Assembly (NCBI GenBank): GCA_020466095.1
Contig: CM035806.1
Span: 68,077,602 to 68,141,601 of the forward strand
DNA from: Chlorops oryzae
Lineage: Eukaryota > Arthropoda > Insecta > Diptera > Chloropidae
Length of the DNA stretch: 64,000 bases
Direction: 5' to 3'
Shown here: positions 18,561 through 30,137 of the stretch, in pieces
Layout: each line of letters begins with the position of its first letter
Position numbering within the stretch: the first letter of the stretch is position 1
The notes under the pieces: model-generated
What the model saw: only the letters and a program-made list of their open reading frames with translations
Database searches by the model: none
What the model was told of the DNA's origin: nothing
Translations under genes and position numbers: made by a program

Positions 18561-21500
18561 TCAGCCGGATTTTCCCGCGATCGAACATGGTGCCATGGAG
18601 TACTCCCAATATTGGTCAGAATTTGGGAAATTCTGTTCGCGACGTAAGTTTTCCATGCATTTGGAATCAGTCCACAAAACTGTTTGATGTTCTTGAATAT
18701 GGAGTTGAGCTTTGACCGTTTTGATCAGCTTGGAAAGCAGAACTGCGGCACAGAGCTCGAGCCGCGGCAAGCTGACAGTCTGAAGCGGTGCCACTTTGGA
18801 TTTCGCCGTAAGCAAGTGGGCGTAGACTTGATTGTGGCTCTCGATGCGAAGATAAAGGGCTGCACAATATGCTCGCTCTGAAGCATCGCAGAATCCGTGA
18901 AGTTGAACGGAGGCGGTGGGGTCGTAATGGACCCATCTCGGAATTAGGATTTGCTCGATAAATGGCAAATCAATTACAAAGGCGTGCCAGCGCTCCAAAG
19001 CCTCAGTTGAGACTCGTTGATCCCAGTCAGTGCCTTCGAGCCACAATTGTTGCATCAGAACCTTGGCTCGAATGATGATCGGAGTCAGCCATCCCGCTGG
19101 ATCAAACAATTTAGCGATATCTGAAAGGATCTGGCGTTTGGTGGTGGACTTCGCGGCGGAATGAGTACTTAACTTGTAGGAGAAACAATCCGTGACAGCA
19201 TTCCATCGAATTCCTAAAATTTTTGCATCACTGGCAGATCTGATCTTTAAAAACTCGGCGTCGAGAAGATGCGAGAGGGCGACGTCTTCCAATAACGTTG
19301 GATGATTCGCAGTTATTTTCCTCAATGGAAATCCGGCGGATCCGAGCGTACGTATGAGCTGCTCCTTCGCCACACAGGCTTCTTCCAGCGTATGTCCGCC
19401 GGCCAGGACATCATCGACATAGGTTTCGTTTTTCAAAATGAAGGCTGCCTGTGGAGCATCTTCCATGGAGTCGTTGGCCAGCTGATGGAGCGTTCGAATA
19501 GCTAAAAATGGAGCACAGTTGACGCCAAATGTGACCGTTTTCAGCTCAAAGTCCCGGATCGGTGCCGTATCATTTTCGCGGAATAAGATGCGCTGGAATG
19601 CCCGATCCTCTTCATGCACTCGAATCTGTCGGTACATCTTTTCAATGTCCCCATTGAAGACGAAACGGTAGAGCCGCCAATTGAGCAAGAGGATGACTAG
19701 GTCTGATTGCAACACCGGTCCCACGTGAAGTACATCATTCAGCGACAGGGCGGAAGAGGTTTTCTGCGACGCGTTGAAAACGACTCGTACCTTGGTGGAG
19801 GTGCTCTCAGGCTTCATCACTGCATGGTGCGGTAGATAGAACGAAAAGAAATTATTTTCTCGTATAATCTCAAAATCAGGGCATGGTCCCATATGATCGT
19901 AGGTGAGATACTCAGACAGAACGGAATTATAGGTGTCGCGCATAAGTGGCTGCTTTGCGAGCCTTCTCTCCAGGCTCCTATACTGCGTCAGCGCTCCAAA
20001 TCGTGACGAGCCCAAGCGAAGAGCGGCTTTGGAGAATTCATCCTTAAATGGTAGACGCACGACGTATCTACCATCCGAATTCCTAATGGTAATTTGAGAG
20101 TAAAACTCTTCACAATATATGTCTTCTGGAAGAAGAGGAGGGGAGGTCGTAATTTCTTCCTGCTCCCAAAACGATTTGAGTAACTCGTGGAGTGACTCGT
20201 GGGGATCTCCGGAGGAGACTTGCGTCGTAAACGCGTCGGTGGTTTTGCTGGCGATCGGCCTACTCAAATACCAACCGAAAACAGAATTTTGGGCAATAAG
20301 GCTTCCTCCGACATTCATCTTGACGCCCGGCCGCAGTAATTTTGGCATGATATCAGACCCGATGACCATATCGATGCGGGCTGGATTCATACACCGGGGA
20401 TCGGCGAGCTCCAACGATGAGATCTCGTGGGGATCCAAAGTGGAGACCCTTTTGGCCGGAAGCCAATTGGTCAATTTCGGCAACACCACGGCGTCGAGTT
20501 CTTCCTCGAACGAAGAACGAGGCGATACGAGCGTGATGGTGCATTCTCTTTTCGCGACGTTGCAGATTTTATGAGCCGTCGGCAAGTTCAACTGCAGCTG
20601 CATGCGTTCGGTTAAAAATGTTCTCTGCGAACCTTGGTCTAAAAGCGCCCGGACTAGGAATCGTTCTCCATTGTGTAGAATCTGCGCGATGGCCGTTGGC
20701 AGAAGCACCTTTGTCTGGCTGATGGAGACGTGTGCGTGTGCCTGTGACGTGGAGGGGATGCTCACGGAGCTCGAGGCCTCTGGTTGCGCATGGAAATGCG
20801 GCGGTTGGCTCGTCGGAGACGGGCCCATCTCCGGAAGAGATGTCAAAGAGGGGGTAGAGGCTTTCGTGTCCGTTGTTGCAGCCGCGCTCGCAAAATGCAA
20901 CAAAGTGTGATATCGCTGTTGGCACTTCGCACAGTTGTGTGGACTGGGGCATTTGGACCGTTGGTGATTGGTGGCGAGGCAGTTGAGGCAGCGCTTCGAT
21001 TTCGTAACAAGTTTAAATCGCTCCGCGACTGGCATCTTCAAAAATTGGGCGCATTGGCGTAAGGGATGGTTTCCGTTGCACAAGGGGCACGACCTTGGAG
21101 TCTGATCCTGAGTGTGAAAAACGTGGGTCGATGAAGTTGATTGGTTTGCAGATAGAACCGGCGCTTTCACCTTCGTGAAGCGCGAAAGGCGTTCGACGAC
21201 CTCATAGCGGTTGCTGAGAAACTCGTCTATCTGTTTCCAAGTCGGCAGCTCTCGATGCGATGAAAGCGACTGCTCCCAATGTGCGATCGTAGCGGCTGGC
21301 AGGCGGCTGGAGCAAAAATGAACGAGCATGGCATCCCAAAAATCGACCACTCCTTGGCTTCTCATCATGGTGATACAATCGTTGACTGTCGTCTGAATTT
21401 TCAAAATTCCTTCGCTGGTTTTGTCTTCAATCGCTGGCAGATCGAACAAGGTCTTCAATTGGTGATCGATTAAAATGCGCTTGTTCTCGTACCGCGCTTG

Positions 21501-22076
21501 GAGAGCCTCCCAGGCGTGCGAAAAATTCGATCCACACAGGGGGTATCCTTTGACAATCGCTCCGGCGGCGCCTGTCGTTTTATTGTGCAAATAATACAGC
21601 TTTTGTACAGGTGGCAGTCTCGGGTTGTTGATATACACGGCCGTAAACATGTCACGAAATGCTGGCCACTCGTTGTATCCTCCGGAAAAATTTGCAACGT
21701 CACACGGGGGCACTCGAATAAAATTATCTTCTGGCGGCATCTCAGCAGATGGGGGAGACGTCCTTGTGCTGGATAGAGGTGGATGGGAGTGAGAATGCAT
21801 CCGTAGCAGATCCTTCAGCTGAGCGCGCACGATAACTTGGAGGTCGCGACATTCATTATACGTCACTTGAGCCAGAGCGGCAACTTCATCATGCCATGCG
21901 TCGTTTGAGCGGGCCGCGTCGTAAGTCTCTTGAACCCGCTTCCAACAATCCTGAATTTCCTCAAATTTGATCTCGATGAGTGACTCTGTTTGATTCAAGG
22001 GGTCAGACCGCATGATCACGTCGCAGTAGCTCTTAAGCTGCTGTACCGCGTCGTTGAATTTCAAATCAAAAGACAT
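18561..22076 (-). CDS. BEL-2 Gag-protease-reverse transcriptase-RNase H polyprotein
   Basis: 1171 codons from an ATG at 22076. There is a helical N-terminus, DUF1759-type Gag capsid at roughly 120-290, and three zinc knuckles about 345-405 (CPLCNGNHPLRQC, CLNCLATNHQRSKC, CAKCQQRYHTLLH). The protease has LLDQGSQ, the BEL variant of the active-site triad. The reverse transcriptase has FNGDIEKMYRQI and YVDD, and RNase H has GFCDASERAY and LWTDSK. Just after LWTDSK (about 18670) a small deletion or shift throws the frame, giving ~30 spurious residues, while the true sequence resumes in the frame of the integrase ORF. RNase H is therefore damaged and the element is probably not autonomous as it stands. 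Confidence 0.88.
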   Translation of the reverse strand: MSFDLKFNDAVQQLKSYCDVIMRSDPLNQTESLIEIKFEEIQDCWKRVQETYDAARSNDAWHDEVAALAQVTYNECRDLQVIVRAQLKDLLRMHSHSHPPLSSTRTSPPSAEMPPEDNFIRVPPCDVANFSGGYNEWPAFRDMFTAVYINNPRLPPVQKLYYLHNKTTGAAGAIVKGYPLCGSNFSHAWEALQARYENKRILIDHQLKTLFDLPAIEDKTSEGILKIQTTVNDCITMMRSQGVVDFWDAMLVHFCSSRLPAATIAHWEQSLSSHRELPTWKQIDEFLSNRYEVVERLSRFTKVKAPVLSANQSTSSTHVFHTQDQTPRSCPLCNGNHPLRQCAQFLKMPVAERFKLVTKSKRCLNCLATNHQRSKCPSPHNCAKCQQRYHTLLHFASAAATTDTKASTPSLTSLPEMGPSPTSQPPHFHAQPEASSSVSIPSTSQAHAHVSISQTKVLLPTAIAQILHNGERFLVRALLDQGSQRTFLTERMQLQLNLPTAHKICNVAKRECTITLVSPRSSFEEELDAVVLPKLTNWLPAKRVSTLDPHEISSLELADPRCMNPARIDMVIGSDIMPKLLRPGVKMNVGGSLIAQNSVFGWYLSRPIASKTTDAFTTQVSSGDPHESLHELLKSFWEQEEITTSPPLLPEDIYCEEFYSQITIRNSDGRYVVRLPFKDEFSKAALRLGSSRFGALTQYRSLERRLAKQPLMRDTYNSVLSEYLTYDHMGPCPDFEIIRENNFFSFYLPHHAVMKPESTSTKVRVVFNASQKTSSALSLNDVLHVGPVLQSDLVILLLNWRLYRFVFNGDIEKMYRQIRVHEEDRAFQRILFRENDTAPIRDFELKTVTFGVNCAPFLAIRTLHQLANDSMEDAPQAAFILKNETYVDDVLAGGHTLEEACVAKEQLIRTLGSAGFPLRKITANHPTLLEDVALSHLLDAEFLKIRSASDAKILGIRWNAVTDCFSYKLSTHSAAKSTTKRQILSDIAKLFDPAGWLTPIIIRAKVLMQQLWLEGTDWDQRVSTEALERWHAFVIDLPFIEQILIPRWVHYDPTASVQLHGFCDASERAYCAALYLRIESHNQVYAHLLTAKSKVAPLQTVSLPRLELCAAVLLSKLIKTVKAQLHIQEHQTVLWTDSKCMENLRREQNFPNSDQYWEYSMAPCSIAGKSG

Positions 22077-23424
22077 ATAGATAACTTTGATGAAACTGTG
22101 TCACAAAAATCAGGTGCCGTGCTTCCCAAATAAAGATAAAAATAATTTAGTAATATCTCAGCAAAATTAATGAATATACTCGCCCACGCTTAAATTTGAT
22201 TTTGCCAAACGCAAAATTATCGATGTGACGATGGATGAGCTAAGCTTTGTCAGGTGCGGAAAATACCGGTCGTAGGGCACTATGATGATCGAAGGCGTAC
22301 GAGCACCCTTCAAGTCCGTCGCAAACGAACGTGTGGAAAGTGCTTCGCAAAAAGAAAAAAAATAATAAATTTGCAGTCGTGGCAGCGAATCGTTCTAAAT
22401 TCCTGCGCTGCAATATAAATTTATGTTGACAATACAGTGCGACCGATGCCGACGGTAGCGCACTTCCAGTTCCAGACCTTTATTTTCGCAACACCCCCAC
22501 AAATTCCTGCAACCCCAGATTCAATATTAGAAAATCCAAACGAGTTAATAAATTTTATTAAAATCAAATTCCAATCTTTCAAAATATCAGTAAAATCAGC
22601 AATTCCAATTTAAGAAATTGCAATACGCCAAGAGACAAATTCAAATGATTTTTTTTAATGTTTGCCCACTGTCGCAGAAATTCATGCACGCTGTCTAAGC
22701 CAATTTCTCATACGCACGGGCAGAGCACAGACTGCGCGTAAGCAGCGCACAAGCAGCAGAGCAAAAGTGAGACTTTCAATAGCGATCGACAGAACGACCG
22801 AACGACCGAACTTCAAAGCGACGCTTTCAGTTGCCTTGTCACTGCGGCGAAAAGCGTAAAAAACGAGAGCTTGTGCGTGTGTGTGGTTGCAGGCGAACCG
22901 CGATTCCAATAGCTGTGGCAAGTTCGGCCGCACAAATTCCACTCGATCACGTTTGATGTTCGATGCGACACACCGCGTGGCAACTGACCAGCCCAACAAT
23001 TGTCCCGTACGAAGTTTGAATAGAAGTACAGGCGCTATTTCAAAGCAAAGCAATAAAACAAAAAAAACAAACAACCGCAAGGCCTTGATGCTGGCTGTGT
23101 TCGTTCGCAAAAAAGGGAACGAGAAATCTAACGCTGCTGGCAGACCCGTTATATGGCTGTTGGTCTGCAATATTCGTTGTGCACAAAAAACCACCACCAA
23201 AGGCGACACGGGTGTGCGAGCGAGATAGGTGATACGAATATGAAGGGAAAGGATGAGTCGAAACGGTGATGTGTGTCACGTGCCTGGACCGTGTTGCCCT
23301 TGACTTTTCTGAAGGGCAAATAGCGGTAAAGGGTGACACACACGTGGCCTACTTTCTCGATCTTTCCTTGCAAGGATTGGTCCTCCAGAACCTGTTTCCA
23401 GGCTCCTGGCACGGGATCGCCAAA
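22077..23424 (-). other. BEL-2 leader with primer binding site
   Basis: 1.35 kb of 5' untranslated sequence lies between the LTR and the gag ATG. Directly after the LTR on the minus strand is TGGCGATCCCGTGCCAGG (23405-23422). It is complementary to a tRNA 3' end of tRNA-Arg type, the primer class many BEL elements use (assignment inferred). The remainder holds no long convincing ORF. Confidence 0.65.
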
Positions 23425-24847
23425 TGTTAATGTGAGGGGCAAGCAAATAAGGGCACGTACCTGGTCTCTTAGCGGAAGATGGAGGGGGAGAGCTGCTGTT
23501 CTTGGTTTCACGGCGATTACGCGACGCGGTATTTGATCTTGTTGGAAATTAAACGCCTTCCTGGCGATGGTGCGAAATTCGGTGGTTATAATATAATAAA
23601 ACAAAAAAAACTTTGCCTTCTTGGCGACTTAGATATATAAAGGATTTTTTTTTTATTTTTTTTATTTTTTTATTTTTTTTATTTGGATTCACTTTTGTTC
23701 TGGGTTAAAATATATATTTTTCCTTTTGATTTGAGTTCACGTTTGATTTGAATTTGATTTCACGTTAGATTCGATTTTTATACCCGACACACTCTGTGTC
23801 GAGGGTATATTGCGTTTGTGTGGTTGTGTGTAACACCCAGAACCAGTCGAGATAGACCATACAAAATGTATATAGAAATGATCAGCGTCACCAGGAGATT
23901 CGATTTAGACATGTCCGTCCGTCTGTCCGTCTGTCCGTCTGTTTGTATACAGTTATCTTATCGAAGGAGTTGAGCTATCTTGACAAAATTTGGTATGCGT
24001 GCTCACGGGGACATGAGTAAGAACAAGTTCGAGAATGGACTCGATCGGACCATTTTTAGGGGTACCTCTAGTACTAGGGTCTGTTACGAAAATCACAAAA
24101 ACTGCTCTAAACTCGAAGTTTTTCAACATATTGTAATGAAATTTGGTATTTGAACATGATTAATTGCAAGTAATACGATTTCCTAAAATTGGAAAAGTGG
24201 GCGTGGCAGAAGGGCGTTTTTCGAAATTTGTCCCCTACACCCGAACTTCAAATGGGACTTGAACGAAAGTTGGCACTTATGCTTCTTTTGTAGCCATAAA
24301 CATTCTCCAAAAAAATTTCCTAGATCGGTCCATTATTAAGGGTACCTCCAGTACTAGGGTCTGTCACAAAAATCTCAAAACTGCCTCAAAATCGGACTTT
24401 TTCCAAATATTTCAATGAAACTTAGGATTTAAGTGTATATCTAAGCCTCCGATTAGAATTCCAAAAAATTGGAAAAGTGGGCGTGGCAGAGGGGCAGTTT
24501 TCATAAAGAAATATAACAAAAGTCGGTGTATTGGGCCCCCATATGGCCTTAAACACCTTAAACACGTGTGTCTGTGTCGGGTATTCTATTGTCAGGCTCG
24601 CCTGACTATAACACCCTTACTTGTTTTCTTTGTTTTTTTTTTCTCAATTTTATTTGGATTTTGTTTTTAATCGTGGTTTTTCTTCGAGTGCGCGGTTAAC
24701 TGCTATCGCCGACGATATTGGTTCGAGTGAGTCGATTGAACGGCCAGAAGTCGCTCGAACTCGAACTTCGAAAAAAAAGAAAAGGAGTAGATTAGTTCGC
24801 CGCGCTTTAAAGGGTCGGCTGCGGAGCTGCGACGGCGAACACGAACA
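23425..24847 (-). repeat. 5' LTR of BEL element 2, interrupted by a DINE
   Basis: The same 577-bp LTR as 10568-11144, expanded by 846 bp through an inserted family A DINE. Outside the insert the copies differ at only a few positions (for example C/T near 23470 and G/T near 23537). Confidence 0.87.
23779..24624 (+). mobile_element. DINE-1-like element, family A, copy A2 (complete)
   Basis: It starts TATACCCGACACACTCTGTG and has the conserved core AGATTCGATTTAGACATGTC next to a GTCY array. It has repeated internal blocks (two GGTACCTCYAGTACTAGGGT phrases and two GTGGGCGTGGCAGA phrases) and ends GTGTCGGGTAT, then the hairpin GTCAGGCTCGCCTGAC, then CTTACTTGTTT. The uninterrupted LTR at 10911-10945 gives the empty site and shows insertion within a T run with no duplication, as expected for Helentron-type transposition. 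It is the best reference copy of family A in the window. Confidence 0.8.
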
Positions 24848-25114
24848 ATAATAATAATAATTAAGTTTGTTGTATGCATATGCATACACAGATTTGTTTT
24901 TGCAATTTTAACTGTGAAAGTATATGAGCTTAACTTCTCTTTTTCTTTGATAGCGAATCAACAGATTCCTATTTTTGTTGCATTTTTTTGTCCCTTATTC
25001 GGTGATTAATTTAGTGAATGCTTTCAAGCTGAAAAAGCTTTAGTTAGATCTCCCTTTAGCAGTCATTTCTGATGTTACAATTCAAGGATTTTTTTATGTT
25101 GCGCAGTATACAGG

Positions 25115-26353
25115 GTGTGTTACAGGGTGTCAAAGTCACCGAATTTTCATAACTTTCGATATTTTTGGGAAAAATTAGAAGTTTTTGTAAGTTTTCAAGG
25201 CCGTAAATTTTCAAAAGTGTATGTTAGTGAAGGTTCCGCACCCGATCTAAACCTTTTGGTGAAGGAATATTTTGAGACAGAAAACTTTGGAATAAATAAT
25301 TTGAACACCTTTCCTGAGTCAGATGCCAAAAAGAAAGCTCGAAGTATATTGGAAACGAAAACAAAGCGTATAGATAATGGATTCGAGACAGGTTTGCTTT
25401 GGAAAGATTATCCACTTAAATAACCCAATAGTCTCGAAATAGCTCGCAATAGATTACAAGGAATAGAAAAGAAAATGAAAAAAGATGAAGCTTTTGGACA
25501 GAAGTATCGGCAAAAAATGAATACGTATTTTGATAAAGGCTATGCTAGGGTTATGGTAGAAAAAGAAGTTAATTATTGTAAAGGTCCAGTGTGGTATTTG
25601 CCACATTTTGGAGTCAGTAATGCACATAAGCCAAATAAGCTTAGAATTGTGTTCGACACAGCCGCCGAAGTTCAAGGAGTTTCACTGAACTCGAACTTAT
25701 TGAAGGGGCCGGAGCAGGCAAAATCCTTGTCCCACATATTGTTCAAATTCCGACAGAAACAGGTAGGAGTTGTAGCTGATATTCGGGAAATGTTTTCCCA
25801 GATAAAAATATGGAGGACGACCACCAGAGGTTTTTGTGGAAAATGGACCCCAGCGATATTGGCCCTTCTCATTGTGTTATGTCTTCTATGATATTCGGTT
25901 CAAAATGCTTACCGTGCTGTGCTGAGTATGTTAAAAATATCAACGCCACAGAGCTCAAGAATCGGTTCCCACAGGAAGCCGATATAATCGTAAATAACCA
26001 TTATGTCGATGATCTAGTGTGCAGCTTCTCGACCGAGAAAGAAGCAATTGAAATCGGTCAAAATATCGTCCAAATACATGCGAAGGCAGGGTTTGAACTT
26101 CGAAATTTCGTTTCCAACAAGAAAAGCGTTTTAATACTGAATAAAGAAACCACTGAGAAAAATATTGGGAATGTTTTGGAATCCAATAGAGGATGATTTT
26201 GAATTTCGAACAAAATTCCATAAAGTCCCAGAAGCTGTTTTAACTGGTTGTAGGTGGCCTACGAAAAGAGAATTGTTGTCAATTGTAATGTCAGTATTTG
26301 ACCCTTATGGTTTTTTAGCCAATTTTCTTTTGACCCCCAAGATACTGCTTTAA
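25115..26353 (+). pseudogene. BEL element 3: decayed protease-RT region
   Basis: Successive frames encode the pre-RT linker (LLVKEYFETENFG, FETGLLWKD), the reverse transcriptase N-half (VWYLPHFGVSNAHKPNKLRIVFD, VVADIREMFSQIKI) and, in a shifted frame, its C-half with the NHYVDDLV catalytic box. The thumb/connection follows (RWPTKRELLSIVMSVFDPYGFLANF). There are at least two frame changes (near 25800-25820 and 26165-26195) and stops at about 25421 and 26351. No gag or 5' LTR remains upstream. It is closer to BEL-1 than to BEL-2 in the RT and integrase motifs. Confidence 0.85.
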
Positions 26354-26412
26354 GAAACCTGAAAGCGAAATCTGGCGTGGGATGAAACCGTTCCAAAGGA
26401 GACTGGGCAAGG

Positions 26413-27120
26413 GTGGATGTGTTCGTGGACGCAAGCCAAGTTGCCTTTGCTGCTGTCGCGTACTTTCGAGTGGTAGGACAAAATAATTGTAATGTTCATT
26501 TCGTTGCAGTAAAAACACGTACGGCGCCAACCAAATTGATGCCGGTTCCTCGCCTGGAATTGCAGGCCGCCGTATTGGGAGTACGTCTCAGGAAAATGGT
26601 TCAACAAGGCCATGACATCAAGGTGCACCGCATAATTTACTGGAGTGATTCGCGTACAGTTTTGTTATGGATAAAATTGACACAGCGGAAATATAAAGGC
26701 TTTGTTGGACATCGCATTTCGGAAATTCTAAACAAAAGTTGCCGTGAACAATGGAGATGGGTTCCCACCGCTATCAATGCAGCTGATGAGGCGACACGGC
26801 CAGCTAATCCAACGAAATTTTGTCCATAAATGTCATGGATCATGGGACCTGATTTTCTTAAAGAAACGGAAGAACATTGGCCTGTGGATAACCTACAAGC
26901 TGCAGATGTCACGGAAGAGAGAGAAACCACGTGTTTTGTTGCCTCGGTACGACCAAGTATACTATTTAAATTTGAAAAATTTTCTTTTTTAAGGCTAGTT
27001 AGATCATGTGCTTGGGTTTTGAGAGCAGTAAGATTGTTTCGTGGCCAGACAAACACTGGATTTCAATCTGAACTGCTATCAGCACAAGAAATCAACACTG
27101 CCGAGAAGACCATATGTTGA
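26413..27120 (+). pseudogene. BEL element 3: RNase H and linker remnant
   Basis: It contains the RNase H core (FVDASQVAFAAVAYF, VPRLELQAAVLG, IYWSDSRTVLLWI) and the post-RNase H signature (EQWRWVPTAINAADEATR). A stop at 26827 and a frame change precede the pre-integrase linker (FLKETEEHWPV, WVLRAVRLFRGQ), which ends at 27118. It is not functional. Confidence 0.85.
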
Positions 27121-27294
27121 CTGGTACAAAATGAAGTATTTTCGGAGGAGCTTATCGCGTTGAAAAAGAAACTTCAGTTATCTAAGGACAGCCCGGTGCG
27201 AAGGTTGCTACCATATATTGACGATGAAGGATTATTGAGATTGCATGGGCGCTTAGACAAAACGACTTGTCTTCCGGTGGAGACTAGATGACCA

Positions 27295-28446
27295 ATGTTG
27301 GTGCCTCGCAACCACGTCGTATCTAATCTGATCATTCAACACTTTCACCAAAAGTTACATCACCAAAATTCAGCCGTAATTATGAATGAAATACGTCAAC
27401 GTTTTTGGATACCCCATCAAAAATCCAGTTTAAGAAGAATTCAGCGCCAGTGTCCCACATGCCAAATAAATAAAGCCAACCCAGCGCCACCAGTGATGGG
27501 TCAATTACCACCAGACCGTGTTATTCCTTTCGTTCGACCGTTCACCTATACAGGGGTGGACCTATTTGGCCGGATTCACATAACCATAGGACGAAGGAAC
27601 GAGAAGAGATGGGTGGCCATATTTACTTGTTTAACCGTAAGAGCCATTCATTTGGAGATTGTTGAAAACCTGTCGACAGATGCGTTTATAATTAGCCTAC
27701 GAAATTTTGTAAACCGACGTGGTTCCCCAATCCACATCGGATGTGATAACGGCAATAATTTCGTGGGTGCGCAGAAGGAGTTTAAAGAAATTGAGCGCCT
27801 ACTGGATGTGGACCGCATTCAGATGGAAGCGGAAAATCGACGAATTGACTTCATTTTTAACTGCCCGGCAAACCCTAGTTCTGGTGGATGTTGGGAAAGG
27901 CTTACTGGCATCGTTAAACATCTCTTGCGACATACATTGAGAGAGGTCTCGCCGAAATAATCGACGCTGCAGAGTGCGTTGATAGAGGCAGAAAACATTA
28001 TTAACAGCAGACCGCTCACCGACGTTCCAATTGATTCGTTTGAGGATGAACCACTTACTTCCAACCATTTTTTGTTGGGATGCTGCAACTCGACGCAAAC
28101 GCCACAACCAGTTGAAGAAACAGTATGCTTGCGAAAACAGTGGCGAATCGCTCAAATGCTCAAAGACAGATTTTGGAAGAAATGGACAGTTGAGTATTTG
28201 CCACAATTGATGAACCGCAGTAAATGGTACCAAGAACAGACAACCAAACCAATCAAAGTAGGCGATGTAGTAATCATTTGTGACCCAAGTCAACCACGTA
28301 GCCAGTGGCAAAAGGATAAAGTAACTAACGTATTCCCAGCCAAGGATAACCGCATCAGGATCGTTGAAGTAAAGACGGCGACAGGAAGTTTTTACCGACC
28401 CGTAAACAGGCTTGCAGTCTTAAATTTTAGTAAATCACCGGGGTGA
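27295..28446 (+). pseudogene. BEL element 3: integrase with one nonsense codon
   Basis: A His/Cys domain (HQKLHHQNSAVIM, CPTCQINKANP) and the full DDE core are visible (Asp in YTGVDLFGR, Asp in GCDNGNNF, Glu in GGCWERLTG). An in-frame TAA at 27958 follows the core. The same frame then continues through the C-terminal domain (IINSRPLTDVP, KVGDVVIICDPSQPRSQW, RPVNRLAVLNF) to a natural stop at 28446. Only the single nonsense codon breaks this segment. Confidence 0.88.
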
Positions 28447-28461
28447 TTTACGGGGGGAGAG

Positions 28462-28980
28462 TGTTGGTGTAAGGGAAGCTTTAAGAAAAAATAAATTCAT
28501 ATTATCAATATTGGTGTAGGGTAGGTTTAAGAAAATTCATTTATTATCGATGTGTTGAAAGTAGTTCAATTCGATTTGTTATCGATACGTCAAAGCTAAA
28601 AATGTCAACTCTAGCCATCACATTCCACATCTTTCTCGAACTTTGGACAGTCGTGTTTAATTTGCCAAACAGTGAAGATTGTTAGAAGCGTTTGCCTAAT
28701 TTTGCCTATTTTTGCCGCCTAAAGTTTTTGTGTCCTGAGTGAAAGGAAACGCGTTAACTTTCGTTTTGATTCAGAGTTCGCGAAGGAACTGTAACGGTGA
28801 TCGTATACAATTTTCAAACATAAAAATTATAATTCGAAAAAGATCCACAACTTAATCAATAATAACGGGATTTTAAATTCAAAATATATTACTTTAAAAA
28901 ATACAATCACACAGAAAATCTACATTGTAATTCTAACGTATATTCATAATAAAATGAACCACAAAACTAAAAGTCTTTAA
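28462..28980 (+). repeat. Probable 3' LTR of BEL element 3 (right end uncertain)
   Basis: A purine tract ACGGGGGGAGAG ends at 28461 and is followed by TGTTGGTGTAAGGGAAGC, a typical LTR start. No second LTR exists in the window, so the right edge is a guess. The segment has no ORF. Confidence 0.5.
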
Positions 28981-29014
28981 AAATTTATTTCATACAAACA
29001 TCATAACAGCCATA

Positions 29015-29275
29015 AACTTCCTCCTAAAAAATATCCTTGACCAGTTCATTATTAAAGGTACCTCAAGTACTATGGTCTGTCACAAAATTCCCAAAACTGC
29101 CTCAAAATCTGACATTTTCGAAATATTTCAACGAACATTAGATTTTGAGCGTATATTTAAGCCTCCGATTAGAAAATAAAAAATTTTTAAAGGTGGGCGT
29201 GGCAAAGGGGCAGTTTTCATAAAGAAATTTAACAAGAGTCGGCATATGGGGCCCCTTTTGGCCTTAAACACCTCT
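29015..29275 (+). mobile_element. DINE-1-like family A fragment
   Basis: It matches the 3' half of copy A2 (GGTACCTCAAGTACTATGGT, then GGTGGGCGTGGCAAAGGGGC, then TTGGCCTTAAACACCT) but is truncated at both ends. Confidence 0.75.
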
Positions 29276-29639
29276 TTTTTTAAAACAAAAACATATATTA
29301 TTTATTGGATCACTCCTTTAGGATCGGAGTCTATCAATAATTTTTAAAATCGTACACCTAATTTAACACAATTATATATCACAGAGCATATTCTGACTTA
29401 TAGAATCGTTTATGAATGTATTTTTTTGTAATTATGGGCCTCGGCTTAAGAAGACTGGATTTCATGATGTGAGTGTAGGATCACATGTAATTGAGTCGGT
29501 GTTGGAGAGCATAAGCTCGATGAAATGATAAAGCAGTGGATTATACGCGGGAATCGCTGATGTGTGCAGAAACACATGTAGTATTGACGGTGTTGTTTGC
29601 GGAAACGACGATTTGGAGTTAGGGTGTGCGTACATTGCA
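29276..29639. other. No gene seen; flank and possible 3' end of the Jockey-like LINE
   Basis: AT-rich sequence with no ORF of interest. A T run near 29421 could be the poly-A end of the minus-strand LINE. Confidence 0.4.
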
Positions 29640-29651
29640 AGGGTGCATAGA

Positions 29652-29787
29652 GTGCACCCACCGAGTTGACGATCAGCTAGGAAAGCTGAGTTGATGGATG
29701 TGCGTGGATTGCAAAGGTACATGGAGTGCACCCACCGAGTTGACGATCAGCTAGGAAAGCTGTGTTGATGAATGTGCATGGATTGCA
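29652..29787 (-). repeat. 74-bp tandem duplication in the LINE 3' region
   Basis: Nearly two copies with a 74-bp period, each containing CACCCACCGAGTTGACGATC and a GCTAGGAAAGCT near-palindrome. The second copy starts at 29726. Confidence 0.85.
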
Positions 29788-30137
29788 CCTGTATGACTTG
29801 GAGCCGCTGGCCGATCATTTCTTTTTAGCCTCGAATCGTGAGATGGATTTGGTAGTCTACGCGCGAGTAGATTCACGTGTGCTTGCAGTTTACAAAAATA
29901 CTTTTCTATGACTTTGGCGAACTCTATTTTAACCAGTTCTACGTTGAGCTCTCTATGGATGCGTTCGTTTGTAATAAACCAAGGAGCTCCTGTAATAGTT
30001 CTTAGGATTTTGGATTTGAGTTTGAGTTTAATTTGCGTTCTCTTGGCCTCGATATGCTTGCGCCATGTCAATCTTTTGTCTAAGTGAATTCCGAGGTAGG
30101 TAACTTCTTCACATTGAGGGATGCGTATGTTGTTCAA
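29751..30137 (-). pseudogene. Jockey-type LINE ORF2 C-terminal fragment
   Basis: It encodes the post-RT region (VTYLGIHLDKRLTWRKHIEAKR, TGAPWFITNERIHRELNV, LQAHVNLLARRLPN), the usual C-terminus of Jockey-clade ORF2. It is cut off from the RT fragment by frame changes between 30138 and 30422, where the FADD-type box should lie and is not in an open frame. Confidence 0.82.

Larger units (their letters stand above)
10568..24847 (-). mobile_element. BEL/Pao LTR retrotransposon 2, with nested insertions
   Basis: It is bounded by two LTRs with TGTT/AACA ends and an ATAAT target duplication. The minus-strand order is 5' LTR (23425-24847, carrying a DINE), a long leader (22077-23424), gag-pro-RT-RNase H (18561-22076), integrase (17114-18544), an inserted TIR element (12269-17123), the integrase C-terminus (12032-12260), a zinc-knuckle third ORF (11183-11962) and the 3' LTR (10568-11144). 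The LTRs differ at only a few sites once the DINE is removed (577 bp each), so the element is young. Even so it has taken three insertions and a frame break in RNase H. Confidence 0.88.
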
